Below are positions 37,310-48,769 of a DNA stretch of 64,000 bases, piece by piece. The stretch covers positions 3,100,001-3,164,000 of the forward strand of contig NC_037312.1 of assembly GCF_000143535.2 (NCBI RefSeq), in the 5' to 3' direction. Each line of letters starts with the position of its first letter. Position 1 is the first letter of the stretch. The notes beneath the pieces are model-generated. The model made no database searches and was not told the DNA's origin. It saw nothing but the letters and a program-made list of their open reading frames with translations. Both the position numbers and the translations under genes were made by a program. The stretch is from Botrytis cinerea B05.10 (lineage: Eukaryota; Ascomycota; Leotiomycetes; Helotiales; Sclerotiniaceae).

Positions 37310-37508
37310 TAGATTATATTTCATCTAGATTTCTCTTATATTTCATCTCTATCTGCTTTTATATCTTCTCTCACTATCTTTCTCTTGTACCTCAGCCTGC
37401 TTTTCATTTCTCAAGATACCCATTTACTCGTTCTTTGAATAAATCATCTCTTCAACTTGCTATACAACATCATTCTTTCACATACAAATTACATCACCTC
37501 TCTTCACA
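37310..37508 (+). promoter_or_regulatory. pyrimidine-rich leader of the sulfotransferase-like gene
   Basis: A CT-rich stretch with repeated TTTCTCT and CATCTCT blocks leads directly to ATG 37509 (context TTCACAATGGCG). Such tracts are typical around fungal transcription starts and 5' UTRs. Confidence 0.45.
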
Positions 37509-38429
37509 ATGGCGAATTCACGTCTCTACACACCAAAACCTATGACGGATATCTTCACGGCAGACACCGACATCAACCGTCGCAACTGCCGCCGTACAGT
37601 ACCTATGAAAGTTCTCATTCTCGGTCTGGGTAGAACCGGAACTGCATGTTCGTACTCTCTTATAAACTCAATTTCTTAACAGAATACTAACAAACCCCCA
37701 GCAATGAGAGCAGCAATGCGCGAATTGGGCTATGTAGACACCTACCACATGATGTCAGCCAGTATCGAGAATCCTCCCGACTGTCTCCTCTGGCGCGACG
37801 CCTTCGACGCCAAATACCACAACGGCCCCGCCTTTACCCGCGCAGACTGGGACCAACTTCTCGGGCACTGCCAAGCCGTCTGCGATTGGCCCGCCGTTGC
37901 TTTCGCCCCCGAACTCATTGCAGCATACCCCGAAGCCAAAATCATCCTCACAAACCGCGATGTCGATTCCTGGCACGCATCCACGCTCAAAACCGTCAAT
38001 TGGCGCGTCAAGGATTGGGAGTTGGAGAAGTTGAAGGGCTGGAGTTGGGCCGCGAGCATGTACAAACCTATGTTGCAGGAATTCTTCGATTGTTTCTTCA
38101 AAGGCGATTTCGAAAACCAGGGAAAACAAATCTACACGCAACATTATGAGAATGTTAGGAATATTGTCAAGGCGATGGGTCCAGCTGGCGAGGGAAGATT
38201 GTTGGAATACAAGATCACGGATGGGTGGGAGAATCTGTGCGAGTTCTTGGGAGAGGCAGTTCCTAAGGATAGACCATTCCCAAGGGTTAATGATAACAAT
38301 GATTTCATTGATCGTTCGAGGTGGAGAAACAGATGTCAATTGATGAACGTCTTGTTCAGATACTTCTGCATTGTGGTTGGTTGCGGAATGGCATATGTCT
38401 GCTTGATGCGGATTTGGAATATGTTGTAG
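37509..38429 (+). CDS. P-loop sulfotransferase-like protein, 288 aa
   Basis: Two exons, 37509-37647 and 37702-38429. The 54-nt intron has donor GTTCGT, branch ACTAAC and acceptor CAG. Near residues 36-46 it carries VLILGLGRTGTAS, a P-loop that in sulfotransferases binds the PAPS 5'-phosphosulfate. AAYPEAKIILTNRDVDSWHA (about 139-158) matches the 3'-phosphate binding strand region. A hydrophobic C-terminal helix (CIVVGCGMAYVCL) suggests membrane tethering. This is the large fungal Sulfotransfer_4 family, often mislabelled as NAD-dependent epimerase. Enzymatic activity is unproven for most members. It converges on the arylsulfotransferase-like gene 1.4 kb away. Confidence 0.85.
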
Positions 38430-39861
38430 ACGAAGAGGGACGATTGAGGGGTAGCGGAGAGACTTCGGAAGAGAAGATGGAAGATACGAATAGGTAAAAA
38501 CATCGGGTTTGGGAAAATGGCTTGTATTATCTGTACATCAAGCATCATTGGGTGTTTTGGGTTCTGGCTAGAACAATATACAGTACAGGCTTGTATCCGG
38601 TATATTCTAGCTTTCTATTTTTGTTGGGTCGTTTTTCTGTTTTCTGTATATAAGTGGTAGCATACCTATATCCCACCTTTCGAGGCCGTTTTCGATTTAT
38701 TTTTTAAAAACATGGAAAATCGTGTCGACCTTCAAATTGTCTCATCTTACATCTTTCCCGTAGTTATCAAATCTTGCCGTTCGGTTTCGAATTTGTATAA
38801 TATATACGCGTACTCGTACACTGTGCACTAATTGAGAAATGCATTCGTCTCAATTCCCAGGTTCGACCGAAGCCGATATTTTATAAATACACTCCGTACT
38901 GTACATATAAAACATTAGCCTCACAGTAGCCGAATCATGCATCCATCTCTCATGCATTAGGAGAACCTCGGATCTTTCAAAAGAAGCATAAAGCCCGGCT
39001 TGAATACTTTTCCCGTTCCCGTTTCCTACTGCAAATTTTGACAAGTGGACACATAATCCATGGAATGGAAAAGATCGATAAGATAAGATTTGAATCACTT
39101 CTCGGACCCGAGAAAAGACGAGAACGCCTCAGACGTCAATTTCAATGATAAATTATAGACGGCAAAGATCATTACATCCAAATTAACTATATATTCTGTA
39201 CGTACTACGTAAATATCTATACATACATATTTCCCCATCAAGTATGCATGTCTTCCATCCCTCATCTCCCATCTCCCAAACCATACTCGTGTTCATACTC
39301 ATTCATAGCCATACCCATTCCATACCCATCCAACAAAATCACATACTCCATATCTTCCCGCCAAGATGACGCGGCCAGAGGACGAATAATAAAATATACT
39401 AAACCAACAGGAGCTCACGATTCGTGTTTCCTGGTGTTTCGTCCGTGCCTTTCACATGCATGAGTCGCTCTGTTTTGGGCATGGATTTTCATTGCTTGCG
39501 TTTTCTGTGTTGAGGGTGATCATAATGGAGCGTGAGTGCAGGATTGGATGTCCAATTGCGAGTTAATACTGGGCTGGTAATGCTAAGGGGTCCGATATAC
39601 AGTGTATTGGATGAATTGTGATGGAATGAAATGGTACACTAAGTGCCCAGGTTTAAATTATATCGTTATTTGAATTTACTTTCAAACAGGTATCTATGCA
39701 GATATATGCAATGGTATCTCCAGCCCTCTCCCTTTGAAGAAATGACTATAAAAACAAGCAAAACTTCGAATGAAGGTGTGTACTATATACAGAAACAGAT
39801 TTCCCGCCGAAACTCCCCCAAAATATTCCCAATGATATTCGCTCCTTTCCAAACCCAAACG
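38430..39861. other. convergent intergenic region
   Basis: Holds the 3' UTRs of the sulfotransferase-like (+) and arylsulfotransferase-like (-) genes. Nothing coding or repetitive stands out apart from short A/T runs near 38.7 kb. Confidence 0.5.
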
Positions 39862-41725
39862 CTACCCAGATAACAATGGAACCCCCAAACCCCTAGGCCT
39901 CCATCTCAGTAAACTAGTTCCCCTCCTCTTTCTCCTCCAAATCATTGCTTCTCTGATTCCCACTACTAGCCCAGTCACCCCTGCAAACGCTATCAATGTG
40001 AGCAATGGCCAACTACTCGATCCCTCTAATCTCACTGGCTTCAATGACCAAATCTGCATACCGGTATTAGCATTAAAGATTTTTGAAGTCTAACAAAAGA
40101 GATGAGTCAGCCTTACCTGTTCCAAGTTTACATCCAGGGAAGAACTTACCCCCAACAATTCTTCCTCTCCCGTGACGTTATTGTAACTTCCTATTCCCTT
40201 CACTCTCAAGTATCTTGGATATAAACGATGGATTTCGAACTCCGTCTCAAAAGTGGTTTTGTCGGCATAATCTAAAGTCTTCCACTCCTCTTCTTCCGCT
40301 TCAGACTCATCGGCTCCTTGTAATAACCATCTCGTGACTTCCGTTGCTCCATTCCAACTCACAAAAAAGCTCAACCAATCGTCTCCATTAGTCAATATTC
40401 GCACGTCAGGGTCAGTCATGGGCCATCCATGCCAATCGAATTTAAAGGTTCGATATGATTGGACTTCTCCAGCCCCATAACGACTTTGTGGTCCAAAGTG
40501 TACATCGCAGATCGCGGTTCCATTGGAATCGTATTCAGTGAATGCGCCAGTGTTTCCATAGCCCATGATTACGTGGCCATCTTCGAGCATTTGGAAATTT
40601 CCTTGTGAGATGGTGTGAATACCGTTGGGGTTCATGTATTCACGAATGACTTCCACTGTCATATTGATTTCATCTAGGGAGACGAGGAGTCCACGTGTAG
40701 CATTCCCCGGATGAGCATCATCTCCTGCGTTGTCAAATAGAGAAATGGCCGTGCGATTGTGACGCCAGCGAGCGTCATGTTGATATGCGAAATTGGTGGC
40801 CAGACCACCAGAAAGATCCGTGAACATATTTTTCTTGCCTCCTAGAATCCAGATGATATTTCCATCTGTCCCATTTATGTAGGTGAGGGAATGGAAATAT
40901 CTGCTGGAAATGAGATAATTGCCTTTGGAATCCTTGTCGATACTGTTTATGTGAAAGAAGTCAAAAGCAGAGTTGACGCCTCCATTTCCCGCTGGCATTT
41001 CCCTATGTGTATCGGAGATAGGATAATGATCTGCCGCTCTCCATTGAAAAAGGAGCTCCCCGGATGCCAAATCAATTTCCTGTATAACACAGTCCCAAAC
41101 ATATCCTTGAGGTATTCCAACATATGATAAATCGGCTACAACAACATCGTAAATAGTGATCAAGGCGGTGCCGTTTTCGGTGATGGTAAAATCGTGTAGA
41201 TCGCCTGCGAGACCGTTTGCTGCAACGACGTTATGAACCTCCTTGTAGTTTTTGTCGAGCTGCGCAAAGTTAGTATGAGTAAAGGCTTGTAAATGCGAGC
41301 CAACATGTACTGACCATATAATAAGTTCCTGCACCATGTCCCTGCACAGCATCTGTTCCAGCCCAGAATGTCAAATACTTTTCTCCCATATATTCCTGTA
41401 CCTGAAGATTGTAGACTTGATCATAGCCTCCTTTGGTCCAAATTAAATTTCCTGCAGAATCCAAGATCATTGCACCCGGCTCACTGACAGAACTCCCGCG
41501 AGGACTAAATACCCAATACAAATCATTTCTGCACAATGAGCTCGATTTCAAAATATTCAAAAGGGGGGAAACGACATCGGTTGACATGTAGGTATGGATT
41601 GGGTAAGGTCCATAGCTGCCGGCATCGAAAGCATCATCACCATGAAGAGCGCCTACCTCGGTGGCAGCGAGGACAGGCAAGAGGGAGACGAGAAGAGAAT
41701 ACAGAAATAATACTTTCAGCCCCAT
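39862..41725 (-). CDS. secretory membrane-anchored arylsulfotransferase-like protein, 582 aa
   Basis: Three exons on the minus strand: 41315-41725, 40150-41259 and 39862-40089. Introns are 55 nt and 60 nt, both phase 0. The N terminus, MGLKVLFLYSLLVSLLPVLA, is a signal peptide. The body matches the fungal Arylsulfotran_2 type (predicted beta-propeller), with GNLIWT, GDLHDFTIT, FFHINSID, FAYQHDARW and LEDGHVIMGYG; these His residues are the candidate active-site set. Several NxT/S sites fit a lumenal or extracellular location. The last exon adds a membrane helix (LLTLIAFAGVTGLVVGI, about 537-553) followed by RRKRR, so the protein is probably type I. Bacterial relatives move sulfate between phenols without PAPS, but fungal substrates are unknown. 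The second intron has two alternative donors. Confidence 0.87.
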
Positions 41726-43717
41726 GGTGACCTGATGGAAAAGAAACAGGAGGATAGAAGGAAATGTGACATTTGCTCATGAAATCATGAAAAAGGATGA
41801 ATAATGATGCACAAGAAGAAGTGATCATATCAAAACTTACTAGGATATAGAGGGCAACCGGCAAGCAGAAATACTTTACTCCATAGAAGCATGAAAAGCT
41901 GGTCAAGTCCTACTATGTGTATGTGGGTCCGAGGTCTGAAGGTGATTAGAACTTTTGATGATTACCAAGTAGAAGTTGGACCTTAGAGCTCAGGAGCTTC
42001 GAAGCTTGGATTCTATTGTGTGAAGGAAGAGGTGATGGCCTACATCAGGCAGTGGCCTTGAAGATGGCGCGTATAGAATCGCGTACGTGGTCTGGTCGTT
42101 TGGCATGAAGGGTAGATGATGAGGCACAGCGTACTCCGTAGATATACGCATGCATAGATAGCAATTCGACATTCGTTATGGGTTTCTCGGGAATGTCATA
42201 TCAGGAGTAGCGTTGGACGAAATATAGATATTGATTGAGGAATGGAGAAGTGGTCCTAGGATCTAACAAGTGTATGCGCACTGGCACGACTGGGAACTGG
42301 GAAGGGAAAGAAATGTGAAGTAAAAACTTCTAGAAAGCAAGCAGGGGACGTGAACACGGTGGAGCAAATTACGACGCGCCAAGACTTCTCGCTTTTCGGA
42401 TGGGCGCTTGTCCTTTCGCGCTTCTACTACTGATTCAAGACTAGGCCCATGCAATTTTGTGAAGGTTCATCATGGCGCCAATGTATCCTACATATCAAAC
42501 ACCTGCAGTGCAATCAACATGAAGTATCACGCTCCCCCATACAAATTACAAATGGCTATCAATAGAAAAAACCTGATTCAAGCATCAAAGTTTGGTTTGA
42601 TATCCTACAGAGGCCGCCCATCGTTTCACATAAACCCGTCTGCTGGATTGGATAAATTAGTACCTATTCAAGACAAATTACAGCGGGTACATGTCAAACG
42701 ATCGTCGGGGACAGCATCTCCCATAATTTTAATTCGATTGCCCTTCGCATTTGTGCATTTATGATTTGTAAGTACGAAAGAGGTGTGTCTTTAGTATTAT
42801 TACCATGACGCCCGCTGTGCTCCAGCTCCAGCACATGGGGTTGCAGTGGGGAGCCCTCTCTAACAAAACCTTAGTTGCCGCGTACACACTGAGCATCAAG
42901 CACTCACGCACTGAACGTTCGAACATCGGCCAACCCTTGAACCTTCTGCCCGATTATTTGTGGCATTTCATTTTCATCACCATTACCTTCCCTGGCCTAA
43001 CACATCCACACCCTTGCTTATCTGGTATTCCTTATGCTTATCCCTATTTGAGTTGGACGAATATCAAACAGGAACTCTTGCGTCGTGAACCAAGAAAAGA
43101 GAAGAAACAAGCCGAGAACCAACGGTCTTTGCGAAGATGCATAACCATGGGAGGCTTGGAGAGTTGTACTTAGGATTCGGGAACGTGGGATCCCAGGTGG
43201 ATCACAAAGGCAACCAACCATTTTCCTGCTCTATGAAGCCTCGCCTAAAGAGTACAAAGCTATGGGGCAAGCTTAATTTTGAAATTGATGATGATGTATA
43301 TCCCATACGCAAACATTTTTCCTCTGCTAGCAAGGATAAAGTAGGTACAGAGCAAAGGAAATGTCAGACTATCCACGAGGAAGAAGGATAATAACATTAA
43401 CCTCCGAGTAGAAGAGATGTCCGAAAAGGTCGATTGATGAAGATCGAATAACAGCATATCATTTCTACTACTTTTGGCATGCACTTTGCTTCTTGAATCC
43501 ATCTTTTCTTTCCGTTCTATCCTTTTTTGCATTCATTTGATAGCTTGGCACAATCGTGCACCGAGCCGCTCCATTATTTCCGTCTAACTTATTTCTCTGC
43601 TCTAGTTCAGTTGTTGACTTGTACCGTTCGAGTTTTGGCTTGTTGATTCTTTTCTTCTGTTTTTTGGGAGTTTCGTTTCATTTTATCATCGTTTGTCAAT
43701 TTTTTGATTGAAAAATA
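41726..43717. other. 2-kb divergent intergenic region
   Basis: Promoter space between the arylsulfotransferase-like gene (-) and the MFS gene (+). Open frames at 42408-42764 and 42805-43173 (+) do not resemble known proteins. A CT-rich, T-rich leader precedes ATG 43718. Confidence 0.5.
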
Positions 43718-45859
43718 ATGACCATGTCGGAGAAAACCAATCTCCCAACACCTTTATGGTCACCGGCCTTGCCTGAACATAGAGGTGTAAGTGGCTTTCA
43801 TCGCAGGCATACCTCTCTCGTACCGCCATCTCCACGTGAGGTCTTCGATTCCCGACCTAGTACTGCTTCAGAGCCGGATTCAGAAGCATCTGGTCCCAAA
43901 CCACAAGCAGTGACATGGATGTCACTACCTCGAAAAGATCAATTAGCCATCCTCTTCTTCTCTAGATTGGTAGATTTCTTACAAATTGCTTCATTGCAAG
44001 CCTATATGTTCTATCAGTTGAAGAGCTTTGATCCAGGTTTATCTGATGCTGCTATTTCGTCACAGGCGGGGATTTTGCAAGGGTGTTTCACCGGTGCTCA
44101 GGTCTGTACTGCGGTGCTATGGGGTAAAGCCGCCGACACCTGGGGAAGGAAGATGGTTCTCATGATAGGGTTGGTTGGAACGGCCATCTCATGTATGGGA
44201 TATGGCTTTTCGACGACGTTTTGGCAAGCGGCTTTGTTTCGTGCTTTTGGTGGTGCTATCAACGGTACTGTGGGAATAATGTTAGTTCATAGGCTCTTCA
44301 TTTTCAAATCCACAACAGCTAAACTTTCTCAATTAGACGTACCATGGTTGCAGAGTTTACCAAAGAGAAAAAATATCAATCTCGGGCATTTTTGCTTTTA
44401 CCTATGAGTTTCAACGTGGCTGGTATATTGGGTCCAGGTATGTGTATATATGTATTGGATCAATCACATCATCATGTACTAATATTGCTCATAGTTATGG
44501 GTGGATTACTTGCAGATCCAGCAATGACACTCCCTGGTCTTTTCGGTGACCAAGCTGCATTCGGATTTGAGTGGCTCAAATCGTATCCCTATGCCCTTCC
44601 TGGTATTCTCAATGCCGTCTTCTTAGCAACTACCGGCGTCATCGTATTCTTGGGACTAGAAGAGGTACGTGCTCTTGGCGTGGCATATATTTTGATGTCT
44701 CCACCCCCGCATATACGGATACGGATGCTAACTTCTGACTTTATCTTAGACTCTTCCTTCGGCACGCGGTCAATTTGATTACGGAATTAATCTGATGAAT
44801 CGGATTAAACAATCAACAGGGTTTGGAACTATCGTTGCCCCGATTGATTACTCTCATCTTGAGACCTCAACTGATAGCCTCGATAACTTCGAGCCTAAAT
44901 CAATCACTCGTCCCACCGCAAATAAATTACCCTTTAGTCGCATCTGGACTAAAAACGTAATCTTTACCCTGATTACCGGCGCCTTCTTTGATTTCCATCT
45001 TGGAGCTTTCACAAATATCTGGTCACTTTTTCTTTCCACTCCCCGACCTACTTCCGACGATTCACGATCTCTTCCCTTTGTTTTCACCGGTGGTCTCGGT
45101 ATGCCTGCTGCAACAGTCGGCTTTGCGACATCCATTCTCGGTATCCTTGGCATGGCTCTACAAGTTCTTCTTTATCCACCTGTGCATGCAAGACTTGGTA
45201 CTCTCCTTTGCTTTCGATTTTTTCTAATTTTGTTCCCCGTCGCCTATTTCTTTGCTCCATATTTGGCCGTATTACCTTCTAGTACTTTGGCGCCCGCGCC
45301 TGCTGCCGGTCCTGCGATCTGGATTGGCATTTTCTTTGTACTTTTACTTGCTGTTTCAGCGAGAACGTTTACGTTGCCTGCTACTATCATATTATTGAAC
45401 AATTGCTCGCCTCATCCTTCTGTTCTGGGCACGATACACGGAGTTGGACAATCGGTCTCGGCCGGCTTCCGCACAGTGGGACCAGTGGTAGGTGGAATTT
45501 GGTATGGAAAGGGGTTGGAAAAGGGAGTAGTGGGATGGGCATGGTGGGAAACAGCAGTGGTGGCTGCGGCAGGATGTGTAACAGCTATGTGGGTTTATGA
45601 GGGGAGTGGGCATGAAATATTCTTGGAAGGGGAGGAAGAGGAGATGGAGGAGATGGAAATGCAAGGGCTGATGAGGGATAATCAGATAGAAAGAGAGGAG
45701 GGAGTTTATGCTGAAAGGCAGGGGTTGATGGGACAGATGGGTGGAAGTACCAGCTTGGATTTGAGAGATTTGATTGATGATGAGGTGGAACGGGGAGGGA
45801 TGGCTGGCGGTAGTAAAGGGGTTAGCTTGGAGGTTAGAAGGAGCTTGGCAATGAAGTAG
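43718..45859 (+). CDS. MFS transporter (ZIFL/YCR023C-like), 647 aa
   Basis: Four exons: 43718-44280, 44337-44437, 44495-44664 and 44750-45859. All junctions are GT..AG and in phase, for example joining to GIIRTMVAEFT and ILGPVMGGLLADP. Residues 1-70 are a Ser/Pro-rich cytosolic tail. The first bundle has the MFS loop motif GKAADTWGRK (about 140). The second bundle includes FFLILFPVAYFFAPYLAVL and a proline-rich break. The C-terminal tail is acidic, with EGEEEEMEEMEM. About 12 helices are expected in the plasma or vacuolar membrane. The sequence is of the fungal YCR023C/plant ZIF-like sort. Substrate cannot be read from sequence; export of small molecules or metal chelates are family precedents. 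The loop between bundles (about 280-340) is long. Confidence 0.87.
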
Positions 45860-46844
45860 AATTGGCATTCCGGAAAGCTAGCAGAGAACTGGCGTATAGG
45901 CGTTTTGGGGCTGTGTATCATGGGAACATATACCACGTATTTGTACTGGGCATCAAAAGGTCGGATAGGCGGATCGCGAATCAAATTTTTATTAAGTTAT
46001 CTAAGAAACGTGCTCCCACAAAAATACACTCAAAAGTTTCTAGTAGATATATCATTTTCCAGCAGTACGGCTGACTGAATCAAAAATTGTATATGCTCAC
46101 CCCAGACAGCTATCAGGATTGACGAGAATTCCGCAAGGCATTGACGATTCCAAAGCGACTGATTGCACATTATGCCCCCCAACTAGACAATATACTACAC
46201 AAAGACTGTAAGGTTGAATAAAATGCTTGTTTGAGATTATGTGATGAAGTGATGTAGTGATGTAGTGATATGTACATATGAGCTGGAGATCAATAGCGTT
46301 GAAAGCCACTTGAAAGGGTAATCCTCGGAACTGTCGGAGAGTCTGAAATTTTGTTCCGACCTCATCTCTCAATCTTTACTTTCTCACTAAATTCAACTAA
46401 ATTCAACTAAATTCAACTAAATTCATAGTGTAATACTTTTGATTCTGATTTCTATCAATTGTAAATCTACACTAAGGAAATCCGATTTTGTCTCATCATT
46501 ATTCAAGCTTTTAGAAATTCTGAAGATGAAAGAGAGAGGAGATTTGCTTCTGTGATTAGCTTTCTCTCCTACATTACAAAGAGCTTCCTCTGTCCATCAT
46601 CCCATGTTATTCCTCAAGTCCATCAATTCATCAATCCATTCACTTACTAAGGCCACCGTCCTTCAATTTCTCATCAACCTTCAAGTGATCCAGGAACAAA
46701 GAAAGTAGATACAAAAGAAAGGATAAAGAAGTGTCAGTAAGAGCTCCATGAGAGGTGATTTTGTTTGAATCCACCAACGCCTTTAATGCTTCACAGCAGT
46801 GATCATGTAGTCATGACTTCGTTATCATTACGCTCGCGAATATT
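45860..46844. other. convergent intergenic region
   Basis: 3' UTR space between the MFS gene (+) and the surface-protein gene (-). Contains a 10-bp tandem repeat at 46387-46426. No gene is supported. Confidence 0.5.
46387..46426. repeat. 10-bp tandem repeat (CTAAATTCAA)n
   Basis: Four near-perfect CTAAATTCAA decamers in tandem within a convergent 3' intergenic region. Confidence 0.9.
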
Positions 46845-48769
46845 TCACATCCATCCTCCAAAGTCACTGTCTTTGTCAACACGTTGAATTGAAGTTCCCG
46901 CCTCCGTTTGAGTATAAGAGACGTCATGGGTAGCATCTGTAACCGTGCCTGGTACGGGTGCTCTCGCAAATGGAAACCTGGTTTCGAGTTCTCCTCTTCT
47001 ATCTACGCTTCTTCTCCTAGCTCTCTTCACGGCTTCGTTGTAGAGTCTCAGATGTTCATTTCCGTTAAAGATACCGGAGATGCTTGCAGTTGCGTGGGCC
47101 TTTTGTCGACCTTCGAGTAGTGCCAAGGTGTTGTCGCGCTCTGCGACAGTACGCAGAGCATCGGCTTCTACCGGGGAATGCGGGATGGCATTATATGCAC
47201 GGCTTCTGTTTCCAGTAGCAGCATCGGAAGTTGGCTCGACCCATTGCTTTGGACTGGTGTTGGCGCTTCCATTTGAAGTTGCATTGGGTGAAGTAGAGCT
47301 GTTTGAGGGAGTGGAGAATCGTGATGGTGGTTCTACCCATGCCTCTTCTGGTGTTGTAACCGAGTCGTTCTGGACCTGGGGAAGCGCGGGTGCGAGAACG
47401 TGCGGGTTGCTGCCATGTGGCCACGCTGTAGTTGGCGTAGAAGGTGATGCGACTGCTCCGTGAAGTCCAGAACTTTGATTCGACAGATGGCCATCATAAT
47501 TTGACAATCTTGGCAATGTTGATTTATCGATGCTCTTTCTGATGTTTGAAGGTTCTGACCCAGATGAGGCATTTCCAGTGGCATTTCTTCCATGTAGCTT
47601 GAGGTCTCTATCTGGGGACTTTGCCGGAATCGGTGGGGCGATGGATGTCTCAGTCTGTGATTGGTGTACTGTCGAAGTTTCATTCTCAGATAGTCTAGAA
47701 TTGCCTGGAAGCTCGACTGGCCGAGGACTGGTGACAAATTGCAGCTCATGCTCATAAGATCTTGCCGGCCGTGGTGGTGTTGAAGAAACTGGCACTGTGG
47801 TTCCCATGATAGCTTGTTTGATGGAATGAGTGCCCAAGGTCATCTTGTCGCCGAAAGGCCAAGATGGCCACAACTTTTTGTCCGTCAAGCCCAACTTGTC
47901 TAAGACACTTAAACGATCATTTTGAGGATTGCGTGCTTGGCATGAAACTCTATTTCCTGTGTTCCTGCATTGATTATATCGATCATAAACATTTCCTTGT
48001 CTTAACACCGTGGAGTTCGACGCGTTATGACCTTTCTTCTTCAAATTTCTTCGGCGTAACCACCATAAAATCAAAACAAGTGCAGCGATAGCGAGGATGG
48101 CGCCGATAATGACAGGAACTATAATTGCCACAATTGGAATCGACTTGCGGGCATTATTGTTTGGCGGAGTCAATACCGTTGTGCCCGTTGCCATTGCCGA
48201 GGTCGATGTTTGGGAAAAGGTCGGTATAATGCTTGGCTTAGTTGTCGCAGTCGCCGACAGAGTGGAAGATGTTGTTGGCACAGTACTTTTGTCAATAGTG
48301 CTTGAGCTACTAGTTTCGATGATGCTTGAGCTATCTGTCTCAATATTGCCTGAGCTATCTGTAGTCTGCGGGATTGGCTCGCTGAGGGTGCTGGTTGATA
48401 ATGTGGCAACAGTTGCAGCAGCGGACGCAGGGTATGTAGGGTATATCAATATCGTTCCAGTTTCCCTAAATGGAGACCCATTTGTTGGATAGCTTGTATA
48501 AATAACGATCAATTCAGAGGTCAAGGTAACAGGAATATCACCAGCTGGCGTCACAAACTGAAACATCTGTTAGCTATAAACCCATTGTTTTTATATCGCG
48601 GAAAATATACTTCTGAGGATGTTACAACAATAGGCGTTGGTGAGACGGTAGTATACGATGTAAGAGTGAGAATGTTGACGCTTACACCCCATCCTGATCC
48701 ATCTGCCATGCTCAAAAAAGAACATAGGCAGAGGATCAGAATCGGCAAAAAAGTATGCAAATGTCGCAT
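46845..48769 (-). CDS. single-pass Ser/Thr-rich surface protein, 623 aa
   Basis: Two exons: 48611-48769 and 46845-48557, with a 53-nt phase-0 intron having donor GTATAT and acceptor TTTCAG. Residues 1-23 are a signal peptide (LPILILCLCSFLSMADG). The ectodomain (about 24-195) begins with a beta-rich stretch (VNILTLTSYTTVSPTP) and becomes dense in S and T, a likely O-mannosylated stalk. One membrane helix, IVAIIVPVIIGAILAIAALV (about 200-222), is followed by WWLRRRNLKKK, giving type I topology. The cytosolic tail is about 400 residues, Ser/Pro/Asn-rich and without a catalytic domain. The plan recalls fungal wall-stress sensors (Mid2 or Wsc type), but no WSC cysteine domain is present, so the assignment stops at surface or sensor-like protein. 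Confidence 0.8.

Larger units (their letters stand above)
30064..37508. other. 7.4-kb gene-poor region
   Basis: No frame longer than about 130 codons and none with recognisable motifs. Contains a 12-bp tandem repeat (30851-30925) and a small GC-richer island (30955-31090); the rest is mostly A/T-rich. I could not identify transposon ends, tRNA or 5S genes. The last 200 bp are the pyrimidine-rich leader of the sulfotransferase-like gene. Confidence 0.55.

Noticed and set aside
40090..40116. 27-nt intron as the primary model for the arylsulfotransferase-like gene
   Set aside because: Too short for normal splicing. The upstream GTAAGT gives a 60-nt intron and a better family match.
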